Source: Saturnia japonica
Lineage: Eukaryota > Arthropoda > Insecta > Lepidoptera > Saturniidae
DNA length: 64,000 nucleotides
NCBI GenBank assembly: GCA_033032175.1
Contig: CM065304.1
Location: 8,184,001-8,248,000 of the forward strand
Reading direction: 5' to 3'
Each line of letters begins with the position of its first letter. The stretch's first letter is position 1. The notes under the pieces were generated by a model. It had not been told where the DNA came from. It saw nothing but the letters and a program-made list of their open reading frames with translations, and ran no database searches. Below, piece after piece: positions 1 to 11,100 of this stretch. The translations under genes were made by a program, and so were the position numbers.

Positions 1-1246
1 AGGATTTTACGTCTTTGTGAGTACACGGTAAGGGATAGTTAAGTACGGCTTTAATTTTGTCCTTATTCGGTTTTAGTCCTTGGTCCGTTAGTTCGTGTCC
101 TAGAAACTCAACTTGTTTTTGTAAAAATCGAGACTTTTCTAGTTTAATTTTTAAATTGTGGGTTTTAAATCTTTCAAATACTTGTTTTAATTTCTCAACG
201 TGCTCTTGTAGTGACGTAGAAATCACGATGACGTCATCTAAATATGTGAAAACATTTTCAATTCCTCTTAAGATGTGATCCATTAACCTTTGAAATGTAC
301 TGGGGGCATTTTTGAGGCCAAATGGCATTCTCAAAAATTCGTAATGCCCGCGTTCCGTTGTAAACGCCGTTTTTTCGATATCGTTAGGGTGCATCTCTAG
401 TTGGTGGTAACCACTAGCTAAGTCAAGGGTCGTAAAGTATTGTGCCCTTCCTAGTCTGTCGAGTATGTCATGGATATTCGGTAAAGGGTATTTGTCCTCA
501 ATAATCCTGTCATTTAATCTTCTGAAGTCAATAACAAGTCTCCACGTTACGTTACCAGATGTATCAGGTTTCTTTGGTACTATATGCACTGGGCACGCCC
601 AAGGTGAAATACTTTCCCTAATAATTCCCTGCTTTAACAGATTTTCTACTTGATTTTGAATTTCTTTGCGTTGTTTGGGTGGTTGCCTATAACTTCTTAC
701 AAAAATTGGTGTTTCATCATTAAGTCTTAATTCATGCTTTACAGAATGTGTAAATGACAATGGAATATTATCAGAAAAAAATATCTCTCTGTATTGATAA
801 CAAATCCTCATTATTTCTCGCCTTTCTTCTTCATTCATGTGATCATTATGAATATTTTTTAAATTTTCACAAAGTTCCTTATCTAAATCTAAATCTGTCC
901 TTAAAAAATTTACTTCGCTATGCTGATTAATCATATTTTCAAAAAATGGTTTAAGCTTATTCGGATATTTATTTAAAATTATTTTCTTTTCATCAGTAAA
1001 ATTTATAACAGTTGTCTTAAATGCCCCATTCATCACGTCCACTATTGCTGCTGGAGATCTTAACCCCTCAGACCAATAGTGATCATCACATAAATACTGT
1101 CCATCAGCGTAGTTAGTTTTAACCACAATAACCTTTTCACACTTTGGTTCTATTCTAATGTTTCTAACTGGGTAGTTTAAGTAAATTGGTATATTTGCAT
1201 TTGGTGTATGTAATAATCTGCAGTAACTCCAACCTCGCCTCACCTT
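1..1246 (-). mobile_element. Ty3/Gypsy-type retrotransposon pol fragment (protease-distal region and reverse transcriptase)
   Basis: The minus strand is open from about 1246 to the window edge, so the reading frame runs out of the window. The C-terminal half is a reverse transcriptase: it has the palm motif WRLVIDFRRLND, then the FGLKNAPSTFQ block and the catalytic YLDD (inside FTYLDDVIVIS, near 245-215), followed by the FLGHEL thumb region. The upstream 600 bp reads as the linker between protease and RT typical of insect Gypsy elements. A shift between two frames near 1240 suggests decay at the upstream end, where another element abuts at about 1275. No LTR is visible. The protein is a mobile-element replication enzyme, not a host gene. 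Confidence 0.88.
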
Positions 1247-1274
1247 CGATTACGGAATGATAGTCTTCAAACTC

Positions 1275-2242
1275 TAAAAAGTATGCGTTTTTTAAATAGC
1301 AACAGATTAGTGCACTCCTTACCGAGTTGGATAAAAAGCATAGATAATTTCAGAAGTGTTGTTAGATATTTATTTTCTAAAGGTATTGATTCCCTCTTAC
1401 TGCGAAAATTCAATCAAGATGCGTTGGAGAACTTTTTCGGGGCAGTCCGGTCACATGGATGCAGTAATGTTATGCCGACAGCATTTGCATTTGAGGGAGC
1501 ATTCAAAACTTTATTAATTAATAATATCACATCTTCACATTCAGTGGGAGCAAATTGTGAAAGTGATAGAAAGAGTTTTTGCATTCAGTCATTAAAACGT
1601 TTTTTACTCACGGGACAGAGCACAAAAACCACTGAATGTGAAGATGAAATTGAGAGTAACCATCTAATGTTAGATGTTTTAAATACAGACGATCTATTAA
1701 AAAGTAATACTCCGATGCATCTTGAAAAATGTGCAGCAATTGCTTACTGTAGTGGGTGGTTAGCACAACTAGCAAAAAAAGTTGTTGCATATGCAAAAAA
1801 GATTTCGAGGAAGAGGTAATTCAAACGTTTCATAAATATATAAAGATGAAAGAATACCAAAATAAAAATTGGTTGTGTTATCCCACTAAAGGATAATTTG
1901 ATTTCTTTGCCCAAGTGGAACATATTTGTATTTAAAATTTTAAAAGAATATGCTAATAAAAAAAATGTATCGAATTATTTAAAGTTAATAATCAATGTCA
2001 ATTTAAATGTATCTTTTATAACATGTGATGTTCATCAAGATCAATTAAAAAAATTTATTCTTGATAAAAGTGTGATGTTTTTTATTCACAATTGGTGCAA
2101 AGATGTAAATAATGTTCTCAATGGAAAAACAACGTTTTGGGACATCAATGACCCAACGAAAATGAAAGCGAATATCCACTATTCTGCAAATAAAGGAAGG
2201 AAAAGAAAAAGATCCAATTATACTTCAGTCAATAATGATTGA
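1275..2242 (+). pseudogene. P-element/THAP9-like transposase, C-terminal remnant
   Basis: Two open stretches in different frames (1283-1819 and 1898-2242) together look like the C-terminal part of a P-superfamily transposase. The first contains FNQDALENFFGAVRS, matching the block around the last catalytic acidic residue of THAP9/P-element transposases. The second contains a C-x2-H stretch followed by FIHNWCKDVNNVLNG, typical of the conserved tail. A frame break lies between 1819 and 1898, and the N-terminal THAP DNA-binding domain is absent. It sits head-to-head against the Gypsy fragment. Family assignment is by motif reading; it could instead be a relative such as a Phantom-type element, but P-like is the best fit. 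Confidence 0.72.
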
Positions 2243-2257
2243 GATAATAGTTATATC

Positions 2258-2282
2258 TACTTATTATTATTATTATTATTAT
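2258..2282. repeat. (ATT)n microsatellite, 3' tail of the adjoining LINE
   Basis: About eight ATT units sit exactly where the minus-strand LINE ends, consistent with a template-added 3' tail rather than a free microsatellite. Confidence 0.75.
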
Positions 2283-4240
2283 ATTTGGTAAGACACACTA
2301 GCAGCTAATTAGCTGATGCGTGCGTATCAAATAGCTTGGAGATATCTTCCTTGTCCAATCTGCTCTTAAAGGAGGTTATGGTAGGAGCCATCACAACTTT
2401 TTCTGGAAGTTTGTTCCATGCTGTGACCACTCTGTTAGGCAAGAACTGCTTCATTGGGTTTCTTTTTGCTGGGAATTCCCAAAGTTTCAAGGGATGACCT
2501 CGTAGCACTATTTTCATTTGACTTAAACATATCTTTAAGGCTGGGCACATCGTAATAATTAGTGAGGATTTTATAAGTTTCGATTAACCTGCCCCTTTGT
2601 CTACGGTGTTCTAGTGTGGTAAGGCCAAGGTTTATGAGGCGCTGTTCATAGGGTAAGTTACGCATTGCATACACCATCTTAGTAGCCCTTCTCTGTACAT
2701 TTTCAATGAGCTTAATGTCTTTTTTGAAGTAGGGATCCCAGATAATATAAGCATGTTCAAGAAGTGGTCTAATATAGGTCTTGTATAACTTTATAAAAGT
2801 TTTAGCTGTTAGGATTTTAAATGCCTTGCGAATGATATAAAGGATCGAATTAGTTTTCTTCACAACCCCAAGCACATGAGTTCCCCATTTAAGATCTTTG
2901 GATACTGTAACTCCCAAGTCCCTTTGTGTTTCAACTGCGGTTAATTGTTCACCACCAAGATAGTATATCTGACAAGGATTATTACTACCAATGTGTAGCA
3001 CGGAGCACTTATTCACATTTAAAGTTAGAAGCCAGTCATGAGTCCACTTAAAAATCGCATTAAAGTCATTCTGTATAGCTCGCCAGTTGCTTCGAGGGTT
3101 AGCAAAAAATTTGGTATCATCAGCAAAAAGCGAAAAAGGTAGTTGCAGAGTACTTTTCAAGTCTGAGAGGAACAAGATAAAGAGCAATGGACCAAGCACC
3201 GAACCTTGAGGAACGCCACTGAGGACACTTCGCGGATCGGACATGACTTCGCCAATGCGCACCCGAAACGTTCTACCAGAAAGGAAGTCGCATATCCAGG
3301 CTAAAATGCTTCCACGTATGCCAAGGTGTTCCAATTTGTGTATGAGGCGTTTCAGAGGAACACGGTCAAATGCCTTCTCATAATCCAAGTAAATGATATC
3401 TGTTGGCTGTCCATTACTATGGTTCCGTGTCCACTCGTTTAAGCAATTTAGTAAATTGGTTGTAACAGATCGTTTTGGGATGAAACCATGCTGCTCATCC
3501 AGGGTAATCTTTTCATGTATTAGAAATTCTCTTATGTGGCAAGCTATCATCATCTCCATGGTTTTGCACAATACACTGGTCAAACTTATGGGCCTATAGT
3601 TGACGGGCAGTAATTTATTTCCTTTTTTATAAATCGGTACTACATTTGCCGTTTTCCAGTCAGCTGGCACTATTCCATCCTTCAGAGATTTGTTCATCAT
3701 TTTCGCTATTTCGTCGCTTAGAGCTCCTGAGCATTTTTTCAATACCACTGAGGGTATGTCGTCTGGCCCTGATGCTGTAGTATCACTGAAGCTAGATAAC
3801 TTCTTTCTTACTAAGTCTCCAGTAATACTTAAGTCTTGAATAGCGTTTATGACTCTAGGAACGTTGATATTTGGCATCGGTCCATCAGGCTCGTTGACAA
3901 AGTTCAATTTAAACTGATCAGCGAAGGCTTCGGCAATTAGTTCAGGCTTCATAACAAGTTCATTTGAGACATTTTTTATTACGTTAGGGATGCAGATTTT
4001 AGAGTTCAGTTGTTTTCTTATGTAACTGTAAAAAGCCTTAGGACCTGAGTCTATAATAGTTGATTCGAAAGTGGTTCTTCTGTTTCTAGATAGACTAATA
4101 ATTTTGTTATTGACCTTTCTATATTCTTTATATGAGTGTTCATTTTGATCAATTCTATAATTATTCCACAGTACTTTTTTTCAGTTTAGTTAACTTGACT
4201 ATATCTTTGTTAATCCAGGGTTTGTTGGTGCAATGTTTAT
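2258..4240 (-). mobile_element. CR1-like non-LTR retrotransposon, 5'-truncated, with 3' trinucleotide tail
   Basis: A 505-residue frame (3952 to 2435) holds a LINE reverse transcriptase: GPDDIP, NYRPISLTSVLCK, DYEKAFDRVP, SGVPQGSVLGPLLF and the catalytic FADDTKFF. A second frame (2550-2305) carries the usual CR1/Jockey-group C-terminus with NRVVTAWNKLPEKVV, so one frameshift separates the last 80 residues. Upstream the frame continues without an ATG to about 4178 and then shifts again; the endonuclease domain is missing, so the copy is 5'-truncated. The end lies at 2258-2282, a run of TTA/ATT repeats that is the simple-sequence 3' tail expected for this group. Exact clade (CR1, Rex1 or Daphne) is not resolvable by eye. 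Confidence 0.88.
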
Positions 4241-5116
4241 TATATATTATGTAATGTATTCTTTAGTTTTGCTTAAAGTGTGTATCCGGATGTATGTGGA
4301 AGTGTTGTATAATTATGATACTTGTTTTGGTTATTAATTATCAAATATATAAAGACACTACTATTCTTCTTTTATTAATGTTATTACTTCCTTTGTTTTT
4401 GCTGCACCCACTAAAAGTGTAATAGAATTTTATTGAGTAACATATTTTATAATTTGATGACAATAAATCGAATTACATATTATCAGAAGTTTAAAACAAG
4501 ACACACAAACAATTTATTATTAAAAATTCTGTTCAAAAAATTTGTGTTTTTGGAAGATGTGTATTTTCAGCTTTAAAATTGATTATTTTAGTAGATCCCG
4601 TCTTCCAAAAACTCAATTTGAATTTGGCGCTATAAACAGAAAAGCCTTATGTGCCTATAGATACAGACATTTATTAACTAAGTGAAAACCAGATGGCGCT
4701 ACTTCAAATCGCTATCGAATTGGCGAGTTCCCTATCTATACCTATATTAATCAATGTACTCTCTAACCTCTGGTTATTGGTCTATTTATTGGTCTATGCT
4801 CTCTAACAAGAGCTCCGATAAGAGTAAATTAGTGTAAATTGAGATAAATAAGGTACTGTATTTTGATTTGGTGATTTGAGAAACAAAAAGTAGCTTGGTT
4901 CCTTTGCATTTAATGTTTTGTTTCATCGAGTTCATATTTTAATAGTTATAGTCATAATTGGTGTTGCAGTTTTTTGCACGTTGTATAAAATTTATACATT
5001 TGTGTATGTACATAAGTAGGTAGTTTGATTTCAATCGTGTGAAAAGGAAGTGACATTTACAGATTTTACAAGTTGGTTGTTAATATAGGGTAGGGCTGTT
5101 GTGCTGCTCCTATAGG
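4241..5116. promoter_or_regulatory. 5' flank and probable 5' UTR of the RhoGAP gene
   Basis: No coding signal is visible on either strand. The last few hundred bases run directly into the first coding exon and should contain the promoter and 5' UTR. No clear TATA box at a fitting distance was recognised. Placement of the transcription start is inference only. Confidence 0.4.
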
Positions 5117-5165
5117 ATGGAATCCGATCATCAGCCGAAGCTCGGTCCGGTTCGCGCTTTTCGAG
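5117..5165 (+). CDS. RhoGAP68F: RhoGAP gene exon 1 (start codon, 16 codons plus 1 nt)
   Basis: ATG at 5117 opens a 49-nt exon ending in a G before GTAATT. The residues ([16 protein letters not shown]) have no known domain. The lone G joins TA at the start of exon 2 to make GTA (Val17), keeping the frame. This is the only upstream ATG plus donor I found that fits the phase of exon 2; an alternative first exon cannot be excluded without transcript data. Confidence 0.72.
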
Positions 5166-8100
5166 GTAATTAAGATAAAAAATCATTAAATTAAAGACAA
5201 GAATGTAATTGTGAAGTGGTTAGACTACTAGATTGTTGATCCAATCCGCCCAATTGACGCCTATGGAAGTTTAGAATTAGTATTTAGGCAAAATAGAATC
5301 CTTGCATTTAAATATATTAATATAACAATATTGCAATTCATCTCTATTTTACAAATATTAATGTTCGGCTGATGGTTTACGAAAACATCATGCAGAAATC
5401 TGAATGCCTGGTATATGTTTTAAGATAACCACCACAAACTGGAAAAATCTGAATTTTTTTTAACTAGATCATAATTACACTAAAGATTGCTTTGGTAAAT
5501 AGATAAGGGTTAAAATTTAGAATTGTTTGGCACGCTGAGTGGTACGAGAGCGGTGGGGTTGGGAGAGGGGGGGGGTGCCCTATGACACTACTCCCGTTAC
5601 AAGGTAACTCACCAGAGCTAAGTTATAGGGGTTCAACGTTTCAAGGTCAAATCTGAAATTTCCACATTTTGTAATCTCTTGTAATATTAGAGGCAAGAAA
5701 TGGATCACGGAGGTTGACGGGGGCAACCACCCACCCTCTGACACTATTCCCATGAAGAAATAACCTGCCTGGACAGAGGTATAGGGGTTTTATGTTTTAA
5801 AGTGAAATTGAAGGTTTTGATGGGATTTTACTCAGAATAAACATGATTAGTGATAATATTAGGACTTTGCACTCGCCAACCGCTGCGGCGTTACGCTTGC
5901 TCGGCTCATGCTTACACATATCGCAAGACACCTAACACGCTCGTTGCTCCCTTCGGTTGCTACTTGCTACCTATTTGTCAACAAATTACTAAAATTTACA
6001 TAAAACTTTAGTATCCTTAACATAACATACTTTCATGCCTGTATCCCCGAAGGGTTAGGCAGGGGCATAGAGTAATAAAGTCCGCTCACTGTACCTAGAG
6101 AGTGCAAAACTTGTTAAAAGTATCGAAACAATGCGATTCATTTATGCGGGTGTAAGGAAGGGCACGGGGTAGGGCATGGTTTGTCCCTTATCTCTAAAGT
6201 GATGTGCGTTGTCCGCCGGTACGGACATTGTATCGATATATTCGTTGGTGTTAAAAATAACTTCGACAAATGTTTATTTTATTTGTTTATTATAATAATG
6301 ATAACATAATTATCTTAACCACTAAATATATAATAACAAAAACTTGAAAAATCTGTCTCTTTGAATTTACTTTATTTTTCCTACTTTTAACAATATAATA
6401 ATGGTTTTTACAAGTTTTCACTGCACAATTAGACATTTGATTCGTAAAAGTATTATTTTAACAGAGATAAGCACTGAACGAAACGCGTGAACAGACTGAG
6501 CGTAGGTACAGGCGTCGGGGAAGACATACATGAAAAATTCATGTATAAGTGGTAAGACAGGCGAGACCGTTGTTCTGGTTCTATACTCTAACACGCCGAG
6601 TTCATAATTCTATGGACAGGGGTGTACTACTGTGGTTTTAGTAAATTAAATTTTTCAATAAAACAACACATTTTCTATCTTTTCATTTATTATAAATGTA
6701 ATTAATTGCCCTAATTAATTCCTCAAAGGGATCTTTCTTTTGTTTCATCACATTGCATCTCCACAGATATTCATATAGTAAATCAGTAAAATTTTCTCTA
6801 TTATTAAAATTATCTTTTTGGAAATATTGTTTGACGACACTCCACTGTGATTCAATGCGTTGAGTGTGCGTGCCGTCCCCTGCCACAAAGGGATTTTCTG
6901 GGTCACTGTGGTTGACTTTGAGATGGATGAAACAATGATCCCCTAAACAATCATATGCCCGTCAGTAATCTGTATGTATGGTGGTGCCCTCAGCCACATG
7001 TTTTTTATTAATTGTATTAGTACTTCGGAAGACCTGATATTGTCTGGGCACACTTCTAAATGTAGATCCTCACTATTATCTTCTATCATTCCCAGCACCC
7101 AATGTCCTTCTATTTGGCGTCCTATAACAAAAATAGCACTATATGAAACAAAAATGAAATAAATGTAAAATAATATGTTAGTCATATCTTACCTTTATTA
7201 AATTTCCTTTTTCCAAACTTGCTTTCGTCTATTTGCACGATTTTTCCTGTGCCTCCTTTCTTTCCAATATATTCTTGTTTGTTGATTTGATATGTAGCAA
7301 TAGCTTCTCTACAATATTTTGAACCAGTCATTGATTGTTGCCCTAGAGAGCCTGTGTTCACTCTCAGAAAAATCTTCTTTTATTGTTTCATATGACCATT
7401 TCTATGTATAAGCATACATTAAATAAAACACTTGTGGCAATATAATTTTGATATTCTCAAACCACATTCCTTTACCTAGACTTAGTTTTGATTTGGCTCT
7501 ACTAGACCTCTGTTACATACAAAAGATCCAACTGTTTTGTTTGTTGTATACTCCACATGCATTAATGTTTTATGGTAATTTCATAATTTTGTCTTTTCAA
7601 TCATTTGTTTTTCTTCTGCGAATGCGATGGCTTGTTCACGTGAATCACGTTGGCGGAACACCTTAACCTAGTTCCACATGTTTTGCACCTCCTCCACATA
7701 CAGATGTCGTTTAATAGGTGGACTATCGCTGTCGAAATTACGAGTTGTCGATGGCTGAGGTAAAGGATTTTTCGACATCTTCGTAAAACACGACAATCGA
7801 AGTCCGTAGTGTGTAAATAAGTTGGTCAGGAAGGCAGAAATCGAAATCCGTTGTACATGCACTGGTCGATCGGGAAGGCGGCAATCGTATTCCGTAGTAT
7901 ATGCAAAGGTCGGTCGGGAAGGCACATAATCGGTGTCCAGCATACAATAATCGAAGTCCAAAGTACGTAAATCAGTAGTGAAAGAAAATCGGTGCAAATA
8001 AAACAAACTTTGTAACAAAGTCAAGTGGCCTTAAATTGTGTTGCCAACTCATGAAATTTAAGAAAATGTAGTAACAATTTCTAAAAATTACCGAAATAAA

Positions 8101-11100
8101 TTAATAAAATGACATTATACTAGTAAATTGTTTAATTATGAGTTTTATTTTATGTATTTATAAACATTTATTACTATCAAACTATTATAAACCTCTTTAA
8201 TGTGTGCTATTGGTAATTTATTAAACTAAAAAAGGTACAACTTTGTCACAATTTTCGAACTATTTTAGTATTTGTTCATCTGGCATCTCTAAATGTCATT
8301 TTCGTGTATTTTAAGGTTTGTTAAGATATTTTTTATTAATTTTCTCGAAAACGGCTAATTACCTTGTAATGGGACTAGTTACGTTATAATCGGGGAATAA
8401 TTCTCTATCGACTTCAACCACTTTCAAGCTAGAATTCGTGCCAAACGATTCTAAAACCAACCCTAGATAAGCTTTGTTACCAGTAATATATCAGTTGTTG
8501 CATGCAATTAGTTATGTACGCACATTGTTGTTAAGCATATTATGTGATGCATAACATTGAGTTTAAGTTCTATCTTCACCACAATATAACAAGAGGTTTA
8601 ACAAGCAACTTAGTAGTGTATGCTTTTTGTTACAATGTGTAAAAATTCACTAATCATTTTGTCATTACACACTTCAATGATATCAAACTATTTTCAAACA
8701 TAAAAGTATTGAATCTACCTAACAAGACATGGTTCATCAGAAAAAAACTGATAGTTCTTATTTTCCACAGTCATGTACTGTCTTCTTTGTCACATTCATT
8801 CTCAGATCTGCCATAGTCTGAACTACTAAAATATTTAATTAGGTCTATATTAATAACAGAAGATTTCCATTGTAGCATTAAATATGCAGTTGAGTTCAAG
8901 TTGTAACTACAATGAGTAAATTGTGACAACATAAACTGAACTCCACTTCATTACCATCTACACCAATACACCACTTACATCAATATATGCAGCGGCTGGT
9001 AGTATTACCTAATATGCTGTCGTCCTCTAACTAGAAGGCCATTAAGCCCAAAAAGTAGTTTCAGAGAAAGCAAAAATCATGAAAATCGTTGTTTCTAAAA
9101 TCATTAATAATCCTCTCATTAAGTACCTATATAAAAAGACAAATTATTTACATTTATTTATTAATTTCCCTAAGCACTAGTTTTGCAGCAAATATAATGT
9201 CATTTAATGACCAAAAAAGTCTTTATTACTCTGGAAATATTAATAATAGAACAATAGTTCTTAGACGGGAAAAATTTTAAACTCTAATTTTACATTAAAA
9301 AGTCAAAATCGACCATTTGAGGCTTAGCAGCCTTTTAGTTAGAGGACAGTCGTTAGACCAATTGGTCCGTACATGAATGACATACAACATAGTGAAATAT
9401 AAAGTTACTCACTACACTACTACCCACTACACAATGTAAAATTTAATAAGATTAAAAAATAGACTGTATTATATCACTCAGAATTATGTAGCTTTCTATC
9501 AGTAAAATAATCTTAATTTGACCAATAGTTCCAGTGGTTACTAACCACAAATATATTCACAGACTTTACCTCTTTATACTTACTACCAAAATCACCCTAA
9601 AGTCGAAATTCAACCAGCAACTTTTTGATCATATACTATTATTGACATTTATAGTATTCTTAAACAATGAGTATTAACTACATCACTTGCTGTCACTTTT
9701 CGTTGAGTGACAATTTCAATATTTTGGGGGGGTTTAAGTTAAATGGCACTGGTTGTGTTAGGATTCACAGTATTATTTAATTTAATTGAATATATTAGTA
9801 ACATATATTATAGATGCATTTTAGCTTTCTGCACTCCTTCTCCATGTAAACTTTTACTATGCTTAAAAAGGTACCGAAAGCTTTTGCTTCACATATTAAT
9901 AATAAGCCGGGGGGAAAAGTGTTTTTGCATAATGTAGGTATAAACTTGTTATAAAATTCTTTGGCTGTGCTATTTGTATCTGGCTGGTTTTGTTAACATT
10001 AAAAAGGTTACATTAAGAATAAATAAAAAGTGAGAAAAAAAGTTGGTGCCCGCTATTTTTCATTTGTTTTTATATCTGTAAAAATGAGTGAATCTAATGA
10101 AGAAATTCGATAAATTTTAAAATATTATTACAAAAAGGCAAAAATGCAACTCAAGCAGTACAAAACATTTGTGATGTTTATGGACCTAATGCAGTGTCAG
10201 TAAGAGTAGCACAAAGTTGGTTCAAATGTTTCCAGTCCAGAAATTTTGATGTTAAAGATGCACTTCGCTCTGGTCGCTCTGTTACGAATAAAATGGACGC
10301 CATTTTTTAAAAAGTTAGTTAGTCACGATGTATCTGAAGAACTGGAAATTGACCACAAAACAGCTTTAACCCATTTGAAGAAAGCTGGCTATACTAAAAA
10401 GCTCGATAATTGGGTGCCACACAAGCTCACTGAAAGAAACCTAATCAACAGTGTACTCATTTGCGATTCATTATTGAGACGTAATGAAACCGAGCCGTTT
10501 TTGAAGAGAATGATATAACTGGCGATGAAAAGTGGATCACATACGACAAGAACGTGCGAAAAAGGTCGTGGTCTAAGGTCGGCCAGCCTTTACAGACTGT
10601 AGCTAAACCTGGGCTAACTCGAAATAGGTGATGCTGTATGTATGGTGGGACTGGAAGTGCATTGTTCATTATGAGATAAAACCATCGATTCAGATCTCTA
10701 CTGCCAACAACTGATGAGATTAAAGGTAGCAGTTGAGAGAAAGCGGCTGGAATTGATCAACAGGAAGGGTGTGGTCTTTCATCACGATTACGATAGACAA
10801 CACACATCTTTAGTCGCTCAGCAAAAATTAAGAGAGTTTGGCTGAGAGGTGTTAGTGCATCCACCATATAGCCCTGACCTTGCACCTTCACATTTTCACC
10901 TGTTTCAGTCTCTTCAGAATTCGTTAGGTTTTTAGCGGAAGTGAGGAACAGAGAGTAAAGTTCCTTATCCGCCATAGAAAAGGGAGGATCCTCCGACCAG
11001 ACGGGTGTTATGTCTGGCGGGCAGCTGCCAAACGGTTGTAGTCGGGTTCTTGTATATATATATATACTCAACGATTGAGTTAATTTCTATATCGCAATGT

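Noticed and set aside
10757..11071. Minus-strand frame with [15 protein letters not shown] as a possible gag start
   Set aside because: The stretch lies wholly inside the solo LTR and its flank; the matching place at 27020-27070 has a stop after 11 codons, and both lie before the LTR end defined by the target duplications.
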